Shown here: piece after piece, positions 44,101-54,896 of the stretch | Numbering within the stretch: the first letter of the stretch is position 1 | How the letters are laid out: each line of letters starts with the position of its first letter | Assembly: GCA_025504975.1 (NCBI GenBank) | Contig: JANUWI010000020.1 | Span: 682,001 to 746,000, forward strand | Length of the DNA: 64,000 nucleotides | Direction of reading: 5' to 3' | DNA from: Plenodomus lindquistii | Taxonomy: Eukaryota; Ascomycota; Dothideomycetes; Pleosporales; Leptosphaeriaceae | Notes under the pieces: model-generated | The model's database searches: none | What the model saw: the letters and a program-made list of their open reading frames with translations, nothing else | What the model was told of the DNA's origin: nothing | Made by a program: the position numbers and the translations under genes

Positions 44101-47100
44101 ATGATCAAACCAGTGAGTGAAGTCTGTTACAAAAGCCTGAGGCATTTGATCCTCAAACAGTCGGGGAGGTAAGAGATCAAATCTGCTATAGTAAGCGACT
44201 GCTGCAATATCATAACTGGACTTCTGGCTTCACGAGGTTAAACTCACCTTGAATTCTCGTGGAGGGCTACTATTAGTAAGTCATTTTCCAAACTTATACC
44301 AAGATGTACTTCAAAACCACGATATAGGGCCTTTGCCGAGTATGAGAGTCCTGGAACATTTGTGGGTCCGATATCGAGCATGCTTTTGTTGAACAATCGT
44401 ATGTATGCTGGATGTTGAGTGTACTGAGCCGGCAATATTGACAAAGATCGACCATCTATAAGTAATTCTGCCGTTAGAAGATTAAGGTACACCTTAAGAT
44501 TGCCTGAGATGGTCCCTAGCCAATGCTTGCTATTGCCGCTTAGTGATGCCCAGGACATATCATTGGTAGGCTGAAAGGCCGCCCAGCTGTCAAGTATGGC
44601 TTCATCGAGGATGCGACCGTCTGCGCGGATGCATTCCACGAGCTTTGGGAACAATCTGAACATGAGTGACCTCCACGCCTGTATCATGACATCGTGAAGG
44701 CCTTCTGATGATTTTTTCTTAGTTCCCAAACTCTCTCGAATCTTGATAGAGCACTGCATGAGAGTTGTAACAGCAGTTGGCTCTTCCAACAGCTGATCGA
44801 ATTCGGCTTCTTCGACATCGAACGTGTTGACGCACAGCAAGGCGACTTCTGTGGATTTTAGGCGAATATCGTTTTGTTGGTCCTCCTCTGTCGAGCTAGC
44901 AAGGCGCTGTTTCAGGCGTCGTAACCACTTCAAAATTTATTAGTGTGTGATCAATATACGACATGTTGCATGGCTTACCTCAACACAAGTCTGTCGCACG
45001 ACTTGAAGAAACTCGTGACAGCGTTTAACAATGGCTGGAGATGAGGTAAGGCTCATAATTCTTCTCGCCAAAAGTGAGAATGATGCAGCCGATCGCCATG
45101 ATTCCCAATTCTCCGACCTATGCCTCAAGGATGTGTGGAGAAGGTGTATCATCGTGTCACCAAGGGAAGCATCAACTAGCACATTATGCGTTGCCCGTTC
45201 AATACGCTCATTTCCAGGACCGGCTTGATGAATGCTCTGGAGAATCAACGTTTGCGTTTCTGTCTTAGAGAAATCCAGACTAGGCATTGCAAGCTGAGTA
45301 AGAATGTTGGCATAGACGATGTGCTGACCGAGAGGTGTCACGCCGAAGGCCTTGAATTCATCGACCGAGAAATGATCGGGGCAATCTGCCAGACTAGCAA
45401 GTGGTTCATTTGTCGACGGGCCATCAGGTGCCGTTGGAGGCTTGTACATGAATTTCTCAAGGCACTTTGAGGCCCTGGGCATCTTGTACAGTAATTTAAT
45501 CGTCGTCTTGCCGGCGCTCAACAGCTCCGCTGTATACATTCTGCCGATTGTGTCGAACAGTCGATACTCCAGGTTGCTCTTGACACAGACTTGATCGACA
45601 TCGAGATCCGGAATGTTCTTCTTTGTAGTACCGCTGGCCGATTTCTTCTCCGATTGTAATCTGATCCTCCGCTCGTGAGATTTGGCTGCGAGCATGTTAC
45701 CAAGCTCAGGATGCATTCCGAGCGTCCACACTGCAGCACCGCCCCGAATTCGCTCAGGGGTAGCAGTTCGGAATTCCATGATATTAGCTGTGAAGTAATA
45801 AGACATATCACGCCAATCGCAAAACAATTGGGGAGCTTTCAGCTCGAAAATTGTCGCTTTTGCGGTGGATAGATCACGATGAAGAGGCCACTCATGCACG
45901 ACAATGTAGAGAGCTTTTGCTTTCTTCTTGTACGCGCACTTGGCACAGTTTTTGCTGATATGTCGAGCCGTCGGATATGGATTGCCTGTATCGTCAACAG
46001 TGACAATCTCAGAATCGCATTCCATTTGATGATAATCCGCCATAAGCAGGGCGTATCTCGTTTGTAATTCTGCGAGTTCTTCCCGTTTGAGCTGCTGGTC
46101 CCTGGTGGCTTTTCGAAGGATCTCTGCGTGTAGTGCCTGAAGCGCCGGCGTTTGATCGAAATATCTCACGGCGAAGGACCTTTCGTGCCCAAAATCTCGA
46201 TAGACGGATGGATTTCCTTTCACAGCCTTGCTTTGGCGGACCTGAAAGTACACTTCGACTTCATGGAAGCGCTCCAGCTGACGTTTCAGAGGTAGGCAGA
46301 GACCTTGGAACTCGTGCAAACGGATCTCTGGGTCATACTCTTGAAGAAGAGGATACTCTAGGCAGGCCAGCATGTCGCTACTAACCCAGAGCTCAAGGAT
46401 GGTCAAGAACATTATCGAAAGACTTACCGGGATGTCAACATACGCAGCACTTGCTGCAATGTGATATTCCTTTATAAGACCAAATAGTTCCCCGCATGCT
46501 TCAAGCGACCCTAGATGCTCTTTTGACCAGTCGCAAAGGTTCTCTTCGACCCATTTCTCCACAGCTCCAAGGCGAAAGTAGATGGACTCGTCAGATCCTT
46601 TAAAGCCACTCGGGATCTTGGAACATGAATACAGGGGAAATGTGCCGGTCGGAGCCGAGGCTGAAGAGCTCTGGTTGGTAATTCTCAACTGGATCTTTGC
46701 CAGGAAGTCGTTCAAGCATGGTAGACTGGCGTCGAGATCGTTGTCAGGTTGGAGGTCCCTCAACATTGTGGTGTCGACGTTCGCCGTGGTCGCCTGTTGG
46801 ATAGCCGTCCACTTGAGTTGAATGAACTCGTGTGCACGCGACATACTTGCCTTAACTCGATGCGCCCATCGAGCTTGAGTGAAGATGTGTGCGTTCAGGG
46901 TTTCCAACTTGCGAAGCCGACGCACGAGCTTTGCGGAAACAAACTGGATCGCCTCGCTACCGAGACTTGACCAGTGCTTAGAAACCTATCGCAAATGGTC
47001 AATTAGTATGATGTAGTCGGCATGTATGTCAAGAGGTGTGCAAAAAAATGCACACCACGTGTACGTACCAATCCAAGAATGCGTTCAAGAAAAACAACCA

Positions 47101-47893
47101 TGAAGATCTTGTAAAGCTCGTCCGGTACCTTGAGTTCCGCACCCATACGAGTGAACAGTAGTTGTAGGGTCACACGCAGTAACAGCCACAGAGAAGAGCG
47201 GCGCCATGGCTGCTTGCTGTCACGGCGAAGGACATCTTCACGAGTGTGCTTCAAGATGCGCACCACGTCTGTGGGACTTCCTAAAGCAGCAACGACGTTC
47301 AGAAAGAAGTCGGTGACCAATCCTGGGTGAGGGGTATTGCGGGACGTAGTGGGTTGAAATGCCTCCGCAATCTGACTGGTCATCTTCGTGAGTGTGTCTC
47401 CCAGCGACTGGCGAAGGTCGGGCTCCGAGATCCTCTCCACAGGTATTGCAGCAGCAAATCCGGGAAATGTCCTGATGAGTCTACCCTTCACCATGGCAGC
47501 TTCATTGGTTGGCGTGAGTTCGAAAAGCTCGAAGATGAGACTGTTCGCCTGCCTTCTGATCAACACACCCGCGTTTTGTGCCGCGATTTGAAGAGCCACG
47601 CTTTGCTCATCAGAAGAGGCAGCCATGTCTTTGAGAACGTTCCCTAAGCTAACTTCATCCAAGTGGCCCTGCTCATTTCGACACTGCATCATGTTGCTGA
47701 TGAGGTCAGTAGCGGCGTCCATAGTCGCATTGTGTTCATCCGACACGACGGTCTTCATATACTGAAGACTATCAAGCGCCAGATCTATCAACATGCGATC
47801 GAAGGCGGGGTGATGATCCTGCGCTTGGGGGAGTTGTGGCGGTAGGACAACATGATGTAAGACGTACGCCACCGCCGCCGGTGACTTATCCAT
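38133..47893 (-). CDS. Giant DUF6606/DUF3638/DUF3645 protein, about 3143 residues
   Basis: Six exons on the minus strand: 47893-47069, 46985-44979, 44927-44248, 44185-42132, 42057-40016, 39956-38133; introns of 83, 51, 62, 74 and 59 nt have GT donors (GTACGT, GTAAGC, GTGAGT, GTAAGT, GTAAGC) and AG acceptors, and all phases agree. The start MDKSPAAVAYVLHHVVLPPQ is the typical DUF6606 opening. DUF3638 lies around residues 2050-2250 with a Walker-A-like loop, MQLNMGSGKSSVILPM (about 2090), VRVIVARPQSKQMLEMLIAK, and a DESD box (about 2217). DUF3645 follows. Exon 6 carries GTDLKLPRDFRAAVTLGAGV and QACMRMRLLGQGQ, corresponding to late SF2-helicase-like motifs. The end, GLEKTHLGKILNGGRLEQSD, is family-typical. 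Databases label the family as ubiquitinyl hydrolase-like, but its biochemistry is unsettled; the sequence itself supports an SF2-like ATPase. No lesion was found in over 9.4 kb of coding sequence. Confidence 0.9.
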
Positions 47894-48859
47894 CTTGTAG
47901 GAGCCTCCGTGAGGGAAGTTTCAACTTTCAGACCTGATCGGAGCCCAGTCAGCGAGTCCAATGACGAGAGTTCTCAGAGCCATCGCGGCAGGGGTTAATT
48001 TCGGCAACGGCATACCTGTCAAGTGCTCTAGAATGTGGATTGCAAGATTTGGGAGTGATCGGCACGTGGTATAAATCTCCAAGCCTCAGATCTCTGCGCA
48101 GAGGTTGTATCGTGTTGAGCCTACGTGCTGATTTGAGAGAGGAGAGGTGTTGGGAGCAAATAATAGTGCAAGCTAGTAAGTCGGGTAGGTTTAGTAGCTG
48201 CTCAGTATCGAGGTGAGGGCAGACTGGAATCAGAGTCATAGATTTCAAAGCCTAGTCAAGTGAGAGACCTGGCAACTCAGCTGTTGAGTACATAATATAC
48301 AAATTTCTCTCACCTGCTGCTATGCTGACACGCTTTCCTAGGCTGAATGGTCGATTACTGGTGCCAAATCACCTTCAATCAATATAGCAGGTGATCCGCA
48401 CGTGGACGGAAAGCTAGACGTAAATCCCTCCACTAACAGAATTTTGGCCGTTTATCACAAGTAGATCCGGCAACAAGGAACCGCCTATGTATGCGGTTCA
48501 TACAGACGCCAGTGCCTCACCTTTGGGGGTGCACATCAACCATTAGGTATACAGGTATTATGCTACCTCTTTGCACAACTCCTTGGTCCTGAGCAAGCAC
48601 GCGCTGATGTCCACGTCTTTCGGTGTGCCAATTGGCACAGCAGACCAAAAATCTGACGACTGACAATCCCCGAGACTGTACGTAAGCAGTTGCAAGACCC
48701 GTCACTGGTAGACTTACGCACTAATTCATACGCACGATATTGCCTCAAACGCATCAAACTCACCTTCTCGTAACAATGCAGCACAACAGGCGTTCCACTT
48801 CACCACGCATGTCAAGGCCACGGAACCACCCCAAGAGGTCCGATAGCGCGCTTTCTTGA
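47894..48859. other. Upstream region of the giant gene, no gene seen
   Basis: Presumably includes its promoter. Short ORFs only. The part from 48500 may be 5' material of the old LINE that becomes recognisable at 48860, but I cannot show this. Confidence 0.35.
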
Positions 48860-49315
48860 GCGATATTCTGTGCTGTAAAACGCCAGGGCCAATCGGTCTT
48901 GACACCCCTTCCGCCTTTCTCCCCGATTCGCACAATGAGCGGCTACGAGGCCGTCAACGAGCGCGGAGAACCAGATCAAGTCTCTTACAAAGCAGAACAG
49001 TCCGAGCGACTGCGTCCTGGAACCACCACATGGCTCAAGAGGATGTGACTCGCAGCTGCGGGAATAGCTCATCACCGCGAACGAAGATCTGGTGCTGCGC
49101 CTATTGGGGAAGCCACCTATATGCTCCTTAATGCATGTCTCGACACAGGGTATCATCCTAAGCAATTTAAAGCAGCAATAACGGTGGCACTGCGAAAGCC
49201 GGGCAAGCCAGACTATTCCCAGACTGATGCATACAGGCCAGTGGCCCTACTAAATACTATTGGCAAGGCGCTTGAAGCAGTACATAGTAGCGAGGTCACG
49301 GGCGGGGCTCATTGA
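48860..49315 (+). mobile_element. Old plus-strand LINE, RT amino part
   Basis: Plus-strand pieces in two frames show a LINE reverse transcriptase. They are ILCCKTPGPIGLDTPSAFL (degraded version of KAPGPDGIP), then AGIAHHRERRSGAAPIGEAT and YMLLNACLDTGYHPKQFKAA with ITVALRKPGKPDYSQTDAYR and PVALLNTIGKALEAV. After a one-base shift the continuation IVARSRAELIESHG spans the insertion point of the second LINE (49316-51152), so the copy resumes at 51153. Frameshifts and stops show it was dead before or soon after that insertion. Confidence 0.7.
49301..49315. repeat. Target-site duplication, left copy (LINE at 49316)
   Basis: GGCGGGGCTCATTGA, 14 of 15 identical to GGCGGAGCTCATTGA at 51153-51167. Joining across the right copy restores the older LINE frame (AELIESHG). 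Confidence 0.7.
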
Positions 49316-51152
49316 TTCATTGATTGATGTATTCAAAGTTCACCTCTTGCACTCCTGGAAGCGACTTTCTCGACCGGTAGCGCTCTGAGACTTGTGTTTT
49401 CGTACTTCTCCAGAGGCTCCTGGTCACGTGTGAAGGGGTTGAAGGTAATGTTCTTTCACGTTCGCCCTGCTAGTTTGGGACAGTGGGTATGTAGGCTAGA
49501 TTGTAAGGCTTGTTGTCTGAGAGTAGCTGCACTGTATTTGTGGCCTGCTGATCCTGTTTCGTGGACGTGAGCCCGCGCAATGCTGATGCCGCCCTTGAGA
49601 CTGCCTTTTCTAATTCTTTGCCGTGCCAAGACTGGCTAACAGCAACTACTACCAAGACTAGGTCCTGTCAAGTGCGCGAGGAAAGGTAGCAGGGGATGGA
49701 GGGATTCAGGGGAGGGAGAGTTGGGAGAAACTGTAGCTAACTGTCCTAGAGCGGCCTATACAGCGGCGACCTATAATCGTGTGCATATCCTTGTGCAGAA
49801 CCTTATGAGCTTGAGCAGTAGGGGAAATACCTGTGGCTTAGTGAGCGCAGAAAGTGGGTTTATGCATCTGCGTGGCTCCAAGGAGGGTCCAGGGGGGCGT
49901 AGGGGCTTTTTGGTGAATGTGCCTCTGACTCTCCAGCAGAGAACTAGGTGCTCACCAGACTTGATGCGGCCATAAGAGCATCTATTTTGGGCGTTGCCGT
50001 GTTTAAACTTGGTATGATACCAGGAGAAGTGCCTTGTGTTGAGGGCCAGCAACCCGGATTCGGGGGTCTCAGAGGGGTCGTGAAGCTGCTTCCACCGGAG
50101 TTACCAAGAATAGAGCTTCGCTTTCTAACGGGCCCACCAGTCTTTCCGGACCGCTCTGAGGATGGATTTGGCGCCATGTTTGATGCTTGATGCGGAGAGG
50201 TTGCCACTAAGCCCGCGGGGGGGAGGGCTTTTGGTCTCGAGGTCCGTCAGGCAGTCTGGCTCTCCATTGTCTTAGATTCCCGTATGTCGTGGTGACCAGC
50301 ACACACTGACATTGAACAAATCTATGGTTTTCTGACATCGTAAAAAGGCCCAATGCGAGGAGATTGGGGCAGTGCCTCTCAGGCACCAGATGACAGGCGC
50401 TGTCGATGGACATCCAGATTCGGCCGTGTGCTAGGCCGGTCTGTAGGGTTTGGACAATTTGTTTCACACCACGCCAAGCTCGTACTGCTTCAGCTTCGAA
50501 GACATGGGTGTCTGGATCGAGGGACCCTCGGTCGGTGGTGATAGGGTTCTTGCCTTGGTATGTAACGAACCCATCGGTGGCCATCGGTCGCCTTGGACTC
50601 GTTGTTCTGAAACGTCTGAGAAGATGGTGATGTCGGCAGTCATATCACTCATTGAAATGACGTGAGAGAGCTTTCTTTGGCAGGTGTTCTGTAGGGTCTG
50701 TTCGGCGAGCGGTGGAGTAGTGTGCCGTAAGAGGCAGCAGTCGAGACTTTTGGTTGCTACCTGCGCCTCGTCCGCTTCTGATCTTAGCTAGCTTGGTTCT
50801 GGCAGTGAGGGGGTGTAGCTTGCCTGTTGTCTGGGAACGTGGAGCGAACCGGAGTTTTGCGTCTTCCAGTGCGACTGCTGCAGACGACGGTCCCGCTTCC
50901 CGGTATTAGGCCGCAACTGGGGTTGTCCGCCATGTTGGGAGTACGCAAGGGAAACCCGGGTCAATGCTAATGATGTGCTAGGCGACCCTCGTGCTGACTG
51001 TGGGCTGGCGTAAGTCTCGGGAGTTCTTCGTCCTCCCATCGTACCAGGCTTCGGGACCGTACAGGAGTGAGGTTGTGACGGGCTTGCGGATGGCATCAAG
51101 AGGACGGGATGGAGGGGAGGGGGAAAGCTCATTGCAGGCGGAGCTCATTGTA
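49316..51152 (-). mobile_element. 5'-truncated LINE nested in an older LINE
   Basis: Minus-strand copy of another Tad-type LINE, about 1.84 kb. The low-coordinate 3' end carries a CAAT-type simple tail (minus strand of TTCATTGATTGATG). From 51110 downward the minus strand reads AIRKPVTTSLLYGPEAWYDG, a TAG, HIISIDPGF, TWRTTPVAA, a TAA, and YREAGPSSAAVALEDAKLRF. The RNase H region follows (FVTYQGKNPITTDRGSLDPD then THVFEAEAVRAWRGV; WMSIDSACHLVPE), and finally a Cys/His knuckle part (FKHGNAQNRCSYGRIKSGEH). Colinearity with the LINE at 18416-20883 is clear (KPVTTSLLYGPEAWY / KATIACVVPSLFYGTECWY), but the sequences differ enough to be another family. The TAG probably replaces TGG, a G-to-A change; frameshifts are also present. 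Confidence 0.75.
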
Positions 51153-51167
51153 GGCGGAGCTCATTGA
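51126..51167. repeat. 16-bp tandem repeat at LINE junction
   Basis: GCTCATTG(C/T)AGGCGGA is present nearly three times in tandem, the last copy being the right target-site duplication. Such short reiterations at the 5' junction of LINE copies can arise by template slippage or jumping during target-primed reverse transcription. Confidence 0.65.
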
Positions 51168-51260
51168 GTCTCACGGACATGGTAGTCCGTTCTGGAGGGA
51201 CTCAGTATTGGAACTGGTGTGGGGCTGTCAGGCTCCTTCATGGGATAACTGTACCAGTAG
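51153..51260 (+). mobile_element. Continuation of the older LINE after the nested insertion
   Basis: Begins with the right target-site copy (51153-51167); read with the bases before 49301 it gives IVARSRAELIESHGHGSP, matching the RT segment that follows GKALE in Tad-type LINEs. Recognition is lost beyond about 51220. Confidence 0.5.
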
Positions 51261-52740
51261 GCCCTGTTAGGAGTACCTCGATATAGTGCGGCCACAGTGG
51301 GGCTATGATAATAAGGGTTGCGATGATGTCAATTCTGATACGCCCGTACCTGTGCGTTCAGTTCGAAATGTTTCGGGACGTGTTGACAGTGTTTCGGGAC
51401 GTGTTGGCACTGTGACGTAACTGTGGTGAAGTGGTTTAAGCCGCAGTGGGATCATCTCGTACTGTTTTGAGTGTAAAAGGTATATCAGCTCAGGTAAGGT
51501 GAAGAACGTGCCCTGCAGAATGTGTAGGCTTGCCTGCTTCTCCGCTCAAGTCCAAGTCGTTGCGGGTGGCCCATTGGGCATCTTCAATGCCTCTATTTAT
51601 TGATATTGAGGTCGGATCAAACGTTTTATTTCGGGCGTTGAAGTCCCCCTACTAATGATAGACGAGGGGCAACTACTTGTGTGAAATGATGGGGAGTTTC
51701 CTGGTTGTGGGCGCTCTGTAAATGTTGAGTGTAGCGAATCCATTGTCCCTTGCCCCATCACGTCCCCGCTGATGAAGGTGTGCATCAATTCAGACTGGAC
51801 GCGGGCTCCTTTCCTGACATTTATGAGGAGTCTTGGGCGGCATGTCTCCCAGGTTTCCGGCTGCTCCCAGTCCTCAATTGGGGCGAAGCAGTCCCAATCT
51901 TCGCCCAGCAGATTTGCAGGCTGCGGAGCTGCGGTTTGGAAGGTTGTCGTGGCGGTTGGGTGCGGCTGTGGTTTTGGCTGTGCTGTGGTAGCATCCCGTG
52001 CCTTATTCGTTCGTCTCAGTGTCCGCCTGGTTGGAGGAGGAGTCTGGGTGTGCGGGGTCCTGAGGGCGAACACTTCGGAGAGAAAGCGCTCGGGGTTTAG
52101 GGTTTTGTTGGCCGTTGGCTGCTCGGGGGTGGCGCGACGCTGGGGGGTTCGGTGGTCTTGGTCACCTTATGCGCGGGCCTTGTGGGGGACCCGGTAAGTC
52201 GCTTCTTTGGTGTGGGATCTGTGGGCGCATGTTCGTCGTCAGAGGTGACTACAATAACTGACGCTTGTGTGGGCGGCTGTGCCGCTGCTGCCTGTGCTTA
52301 CTCTCAGCCTGTGCGGCCGTGCCTGTGCCTAAGCCATCGTGGCCCAAGCCGGTTCTGAGGCTTTGCGGGCAGCCTGTCAGATAGTTCTCATGTTAGCGCG
52401 GCTTGGGTGTTAGATGGCGCCGTAGGATCGGACTGAAATAGCTGGGCAATCTTTAGAGATTGGAATGTGGGGCAATGCAGCCTGCGTTGGATGGGCCATG
52501 ACGCAGTTGTTGTAGCGGGGTGGCCTGGCCTGGTGCACCGGGCCCGGGCTGCACTGGGCGATCATTGGACTGTATGTAGAAGTAGTTATTGCGTTGTCCC
52601 CCAACCTTCCGCCTATTGCAGCACGCCTGTTGCAGTGCCATGAGCAGCGTACTCAGGGCACTCTTTACTCCGGCAGCGTCCGTGTCTTCGACAGCGCCGT
52701 CCAGACATGTACCGTACCTAGTCTAAGCCTAGAAAGTATT
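51261..52740. other. G/T-rich region, possibly old repeat
   Basis: From 51750 to 52400 the plus strand is rich in G and T (GGTTTTGGCTGTGCTGTGG and similar). The minus strand has an ORF of 158 codons (51597-52073) with Pro/Thr-rich then Trp-rich composition (WDCFAPIEDWEQPETWETC) that I cannot assign; ORF1 or 5' region of a LINE is conceivable. Confidence 0.3.
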
Positions 52741-54896
52741 TGCTGACTAAACAGTGCCAACCATGAATGCCAACTTTGAATCCCAACTTGAAGTGTCAAC
52801 TGTAACTTCTGAAATCGCGCTATTATTGTGTGCTATTTCTAAACTATTATCCTTCCTTCCGAAGGAAGTTCTTATAGACAAATGGCTGAAGGGGGCGTCG
52901 AACTTGGTAGATAGCCTAACGAAGAAGCTCGTTCTTTTTTTGGCAGTACCCAATTAACTACCAAAATAAGCACAGTTCCTAAAACCCCCCCCAAAAAAAA
53001 CAAGCTTCTTCATCCCAGCACCATCCATAGCAGCTACCTCTGTAAGTATGCCACCTCGCCGCGTGCCACCTCGCCGCGTACCACCTCACTGCGTGCCACT
53101 TTTGTAATACAAGTAAGGATTGCGTACGCTGTGTCCATCCTAACAGACGCCATGACAGGATTGTGTAATGTCTGCCATGCCAATTGCGCCATCTTTGACT
53201 GCTATTCAGATAGAAGTTGCAATAACTCGTTTTTCCAGATCCTGCGAACCAATCCTGATGGTAGAGCACGTTCCTTAATCCGACAGCGCTATTGTGTGAT
53301 AAGGGTAGCGAAAATGCCAAAGACAGTGTCAAAAGTGCAGACAAGGGCTTCAATATCGACAACAAATCGGCTGTCTACATCGAGATCGATGATAAGAGGG
53401 CAGCCGACATGGGGCGGAAGAAGCGGTAAGAATAGGCAAGCGGAGACGTCCGAGCGTGTACAGCAGAGGTCTAGTGCCTAGGTGACGTCAGAACTGAGAG
53501 TTCACGTCTCTCTATGCTACTGTCGCAAGATCGTGGTAGAGGCGTTTCTTTGACATCATGGAGGTTGTTCAGCAGACCGGACGTTGTGTTAGTTGGCATA
53601 CAAAATGCCGGCAGTACTCTGTCCGCGAGGTCATTATGCGCTGTCCAGAAAAGAGCGAAAGATGTGCCGCTCTACCACGTCGACCATAGCACAGTAGCTG
53701 ACCGTATAGGACGCATCGGCACCCGATCATTTTATCAACAGATCTGCAATTCTAATACGACGCCGCCATGAAACTACAGAGGAATACGCGGCGCGGTCAT
53801 GCGGTTGACTATCCCAGTCTCTCACCTCGGGCACCAGCTATACTACGTGTTTGCCCGCGTATCTCTTCCCAGAACCTTGACACGAGTACAGACACGCACA
53901 CTGCAATACGTCTACTGAAGAAGTACCCGTCGCAGAGGGGAGGTACGGGTTCTGCTGGAAGCAACCACCAGCTACAAGTGGATCCCAGGCGAGCTCGGGA
54001 GGATGGTCCTTCAAAAAGCTTTCGAAATGTGATCTGGGCGAGATCGTCACAGGCAGACGCAACAAGCCCGATTGAAAAACATCCGAGACTGCGCTGGGGT
54101 TCGTTGGCCTAGCTGTGGCATCTGGACCACTCACAGGGACGTGCAATATGCGTACAGAAATGGCTTGCTTGGTCAGCGCATTGTTCTGACCGAACGGTGA
54201 ATTAGGACGCTGCGTGCATTCCAGTCTATAGGCGCGATGCTCAAGATACGCGCGGAGCAGAAGAAATGCGGCGAGATGGCGTCGAAATCGGAAGTCTTGT
54301 ACCAGCCGGTGCATCGTGTTGGCATATCACCAGTTGGTTCTTGCTTCTGACCGTCATCGGGGGTCGGATCCATCCTTTGTCAAACTCTTTACCCGCTGGT
54401 ACCGCCTGAACCTCTACAACAGCCTCAATTCAGCCTTGCTCAATCGGTGGGGAGCGGTAGGACGGATCCATTACGTCCTGAACGATGGTACCGCCCTCAA
54501 GTGCAAGCCGCCGTTTCAATGAATCGCACTGTCTCCGTGGGAAAACAAGGACACTAGGGGTTCTCCAGCCAACGCTCTTCTGACGCTCCTCATATCCATA
54601 CTAATTGTCCTTGCATTGATTGTACGATTTCAGCGTGGCGCCTCTACAAGACTGGGCCACAGAACAGCGCAACGCAGTGCGGTGGGGCACGGACAGTTCA
54701 TCGTTTGCTACCTACTGGTAACCTAGGCAACAAAGTCTCAGGCCCGCTCTATTGACGGAACAAAAGTTGTGCCTCCACCAGCTATTCTCAATACGGCCAT
54801 TTGATGGTAAGAGTTGCTTTTGGGAGTAATCAGAGCTGCACAACGCTAACAGCTCTTTACCAGAAGTATCACAAAACGCGCGTCAACCAACCTACC
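52741..54896. other. Region with weak ORFs left of the F-box gene
   Basis: ORFs of up to 158 codons on both strands without recognisable domains. A minus-strand ORF at 52979-53365 has a hydrophobic start but only a TTG initiator. The bases before 54897 are presumed promoter of the F-box gene. Confidence 0.35.
53048..53099. repeat. 15-bp tandem repeat, about 3.5 units
   Basis: Units of GTGCCACCTCGCCGC with slight variation (GTACCACCTCACTGC in the third). In translation it gives CHLAA on the plus strand or RWHAA on the minus strand, so the repeat length keeps frame. Confidence 0.8.

Noticed and set aside
52979..53365. Small secreted Trp-rich protein (minus strand)
   Set aside because: The hydrophobic start is attractive, but there is no ATG (TTG only), and the Trp-rich part is just the translation of a 15-bp tandem repeat. 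Two other frames are equally open.
53838..54314. 158-codon minus-strand ORF
   Set aside because: No domain, overlapping plus-strand ORF of similar length, composition not distinctive.
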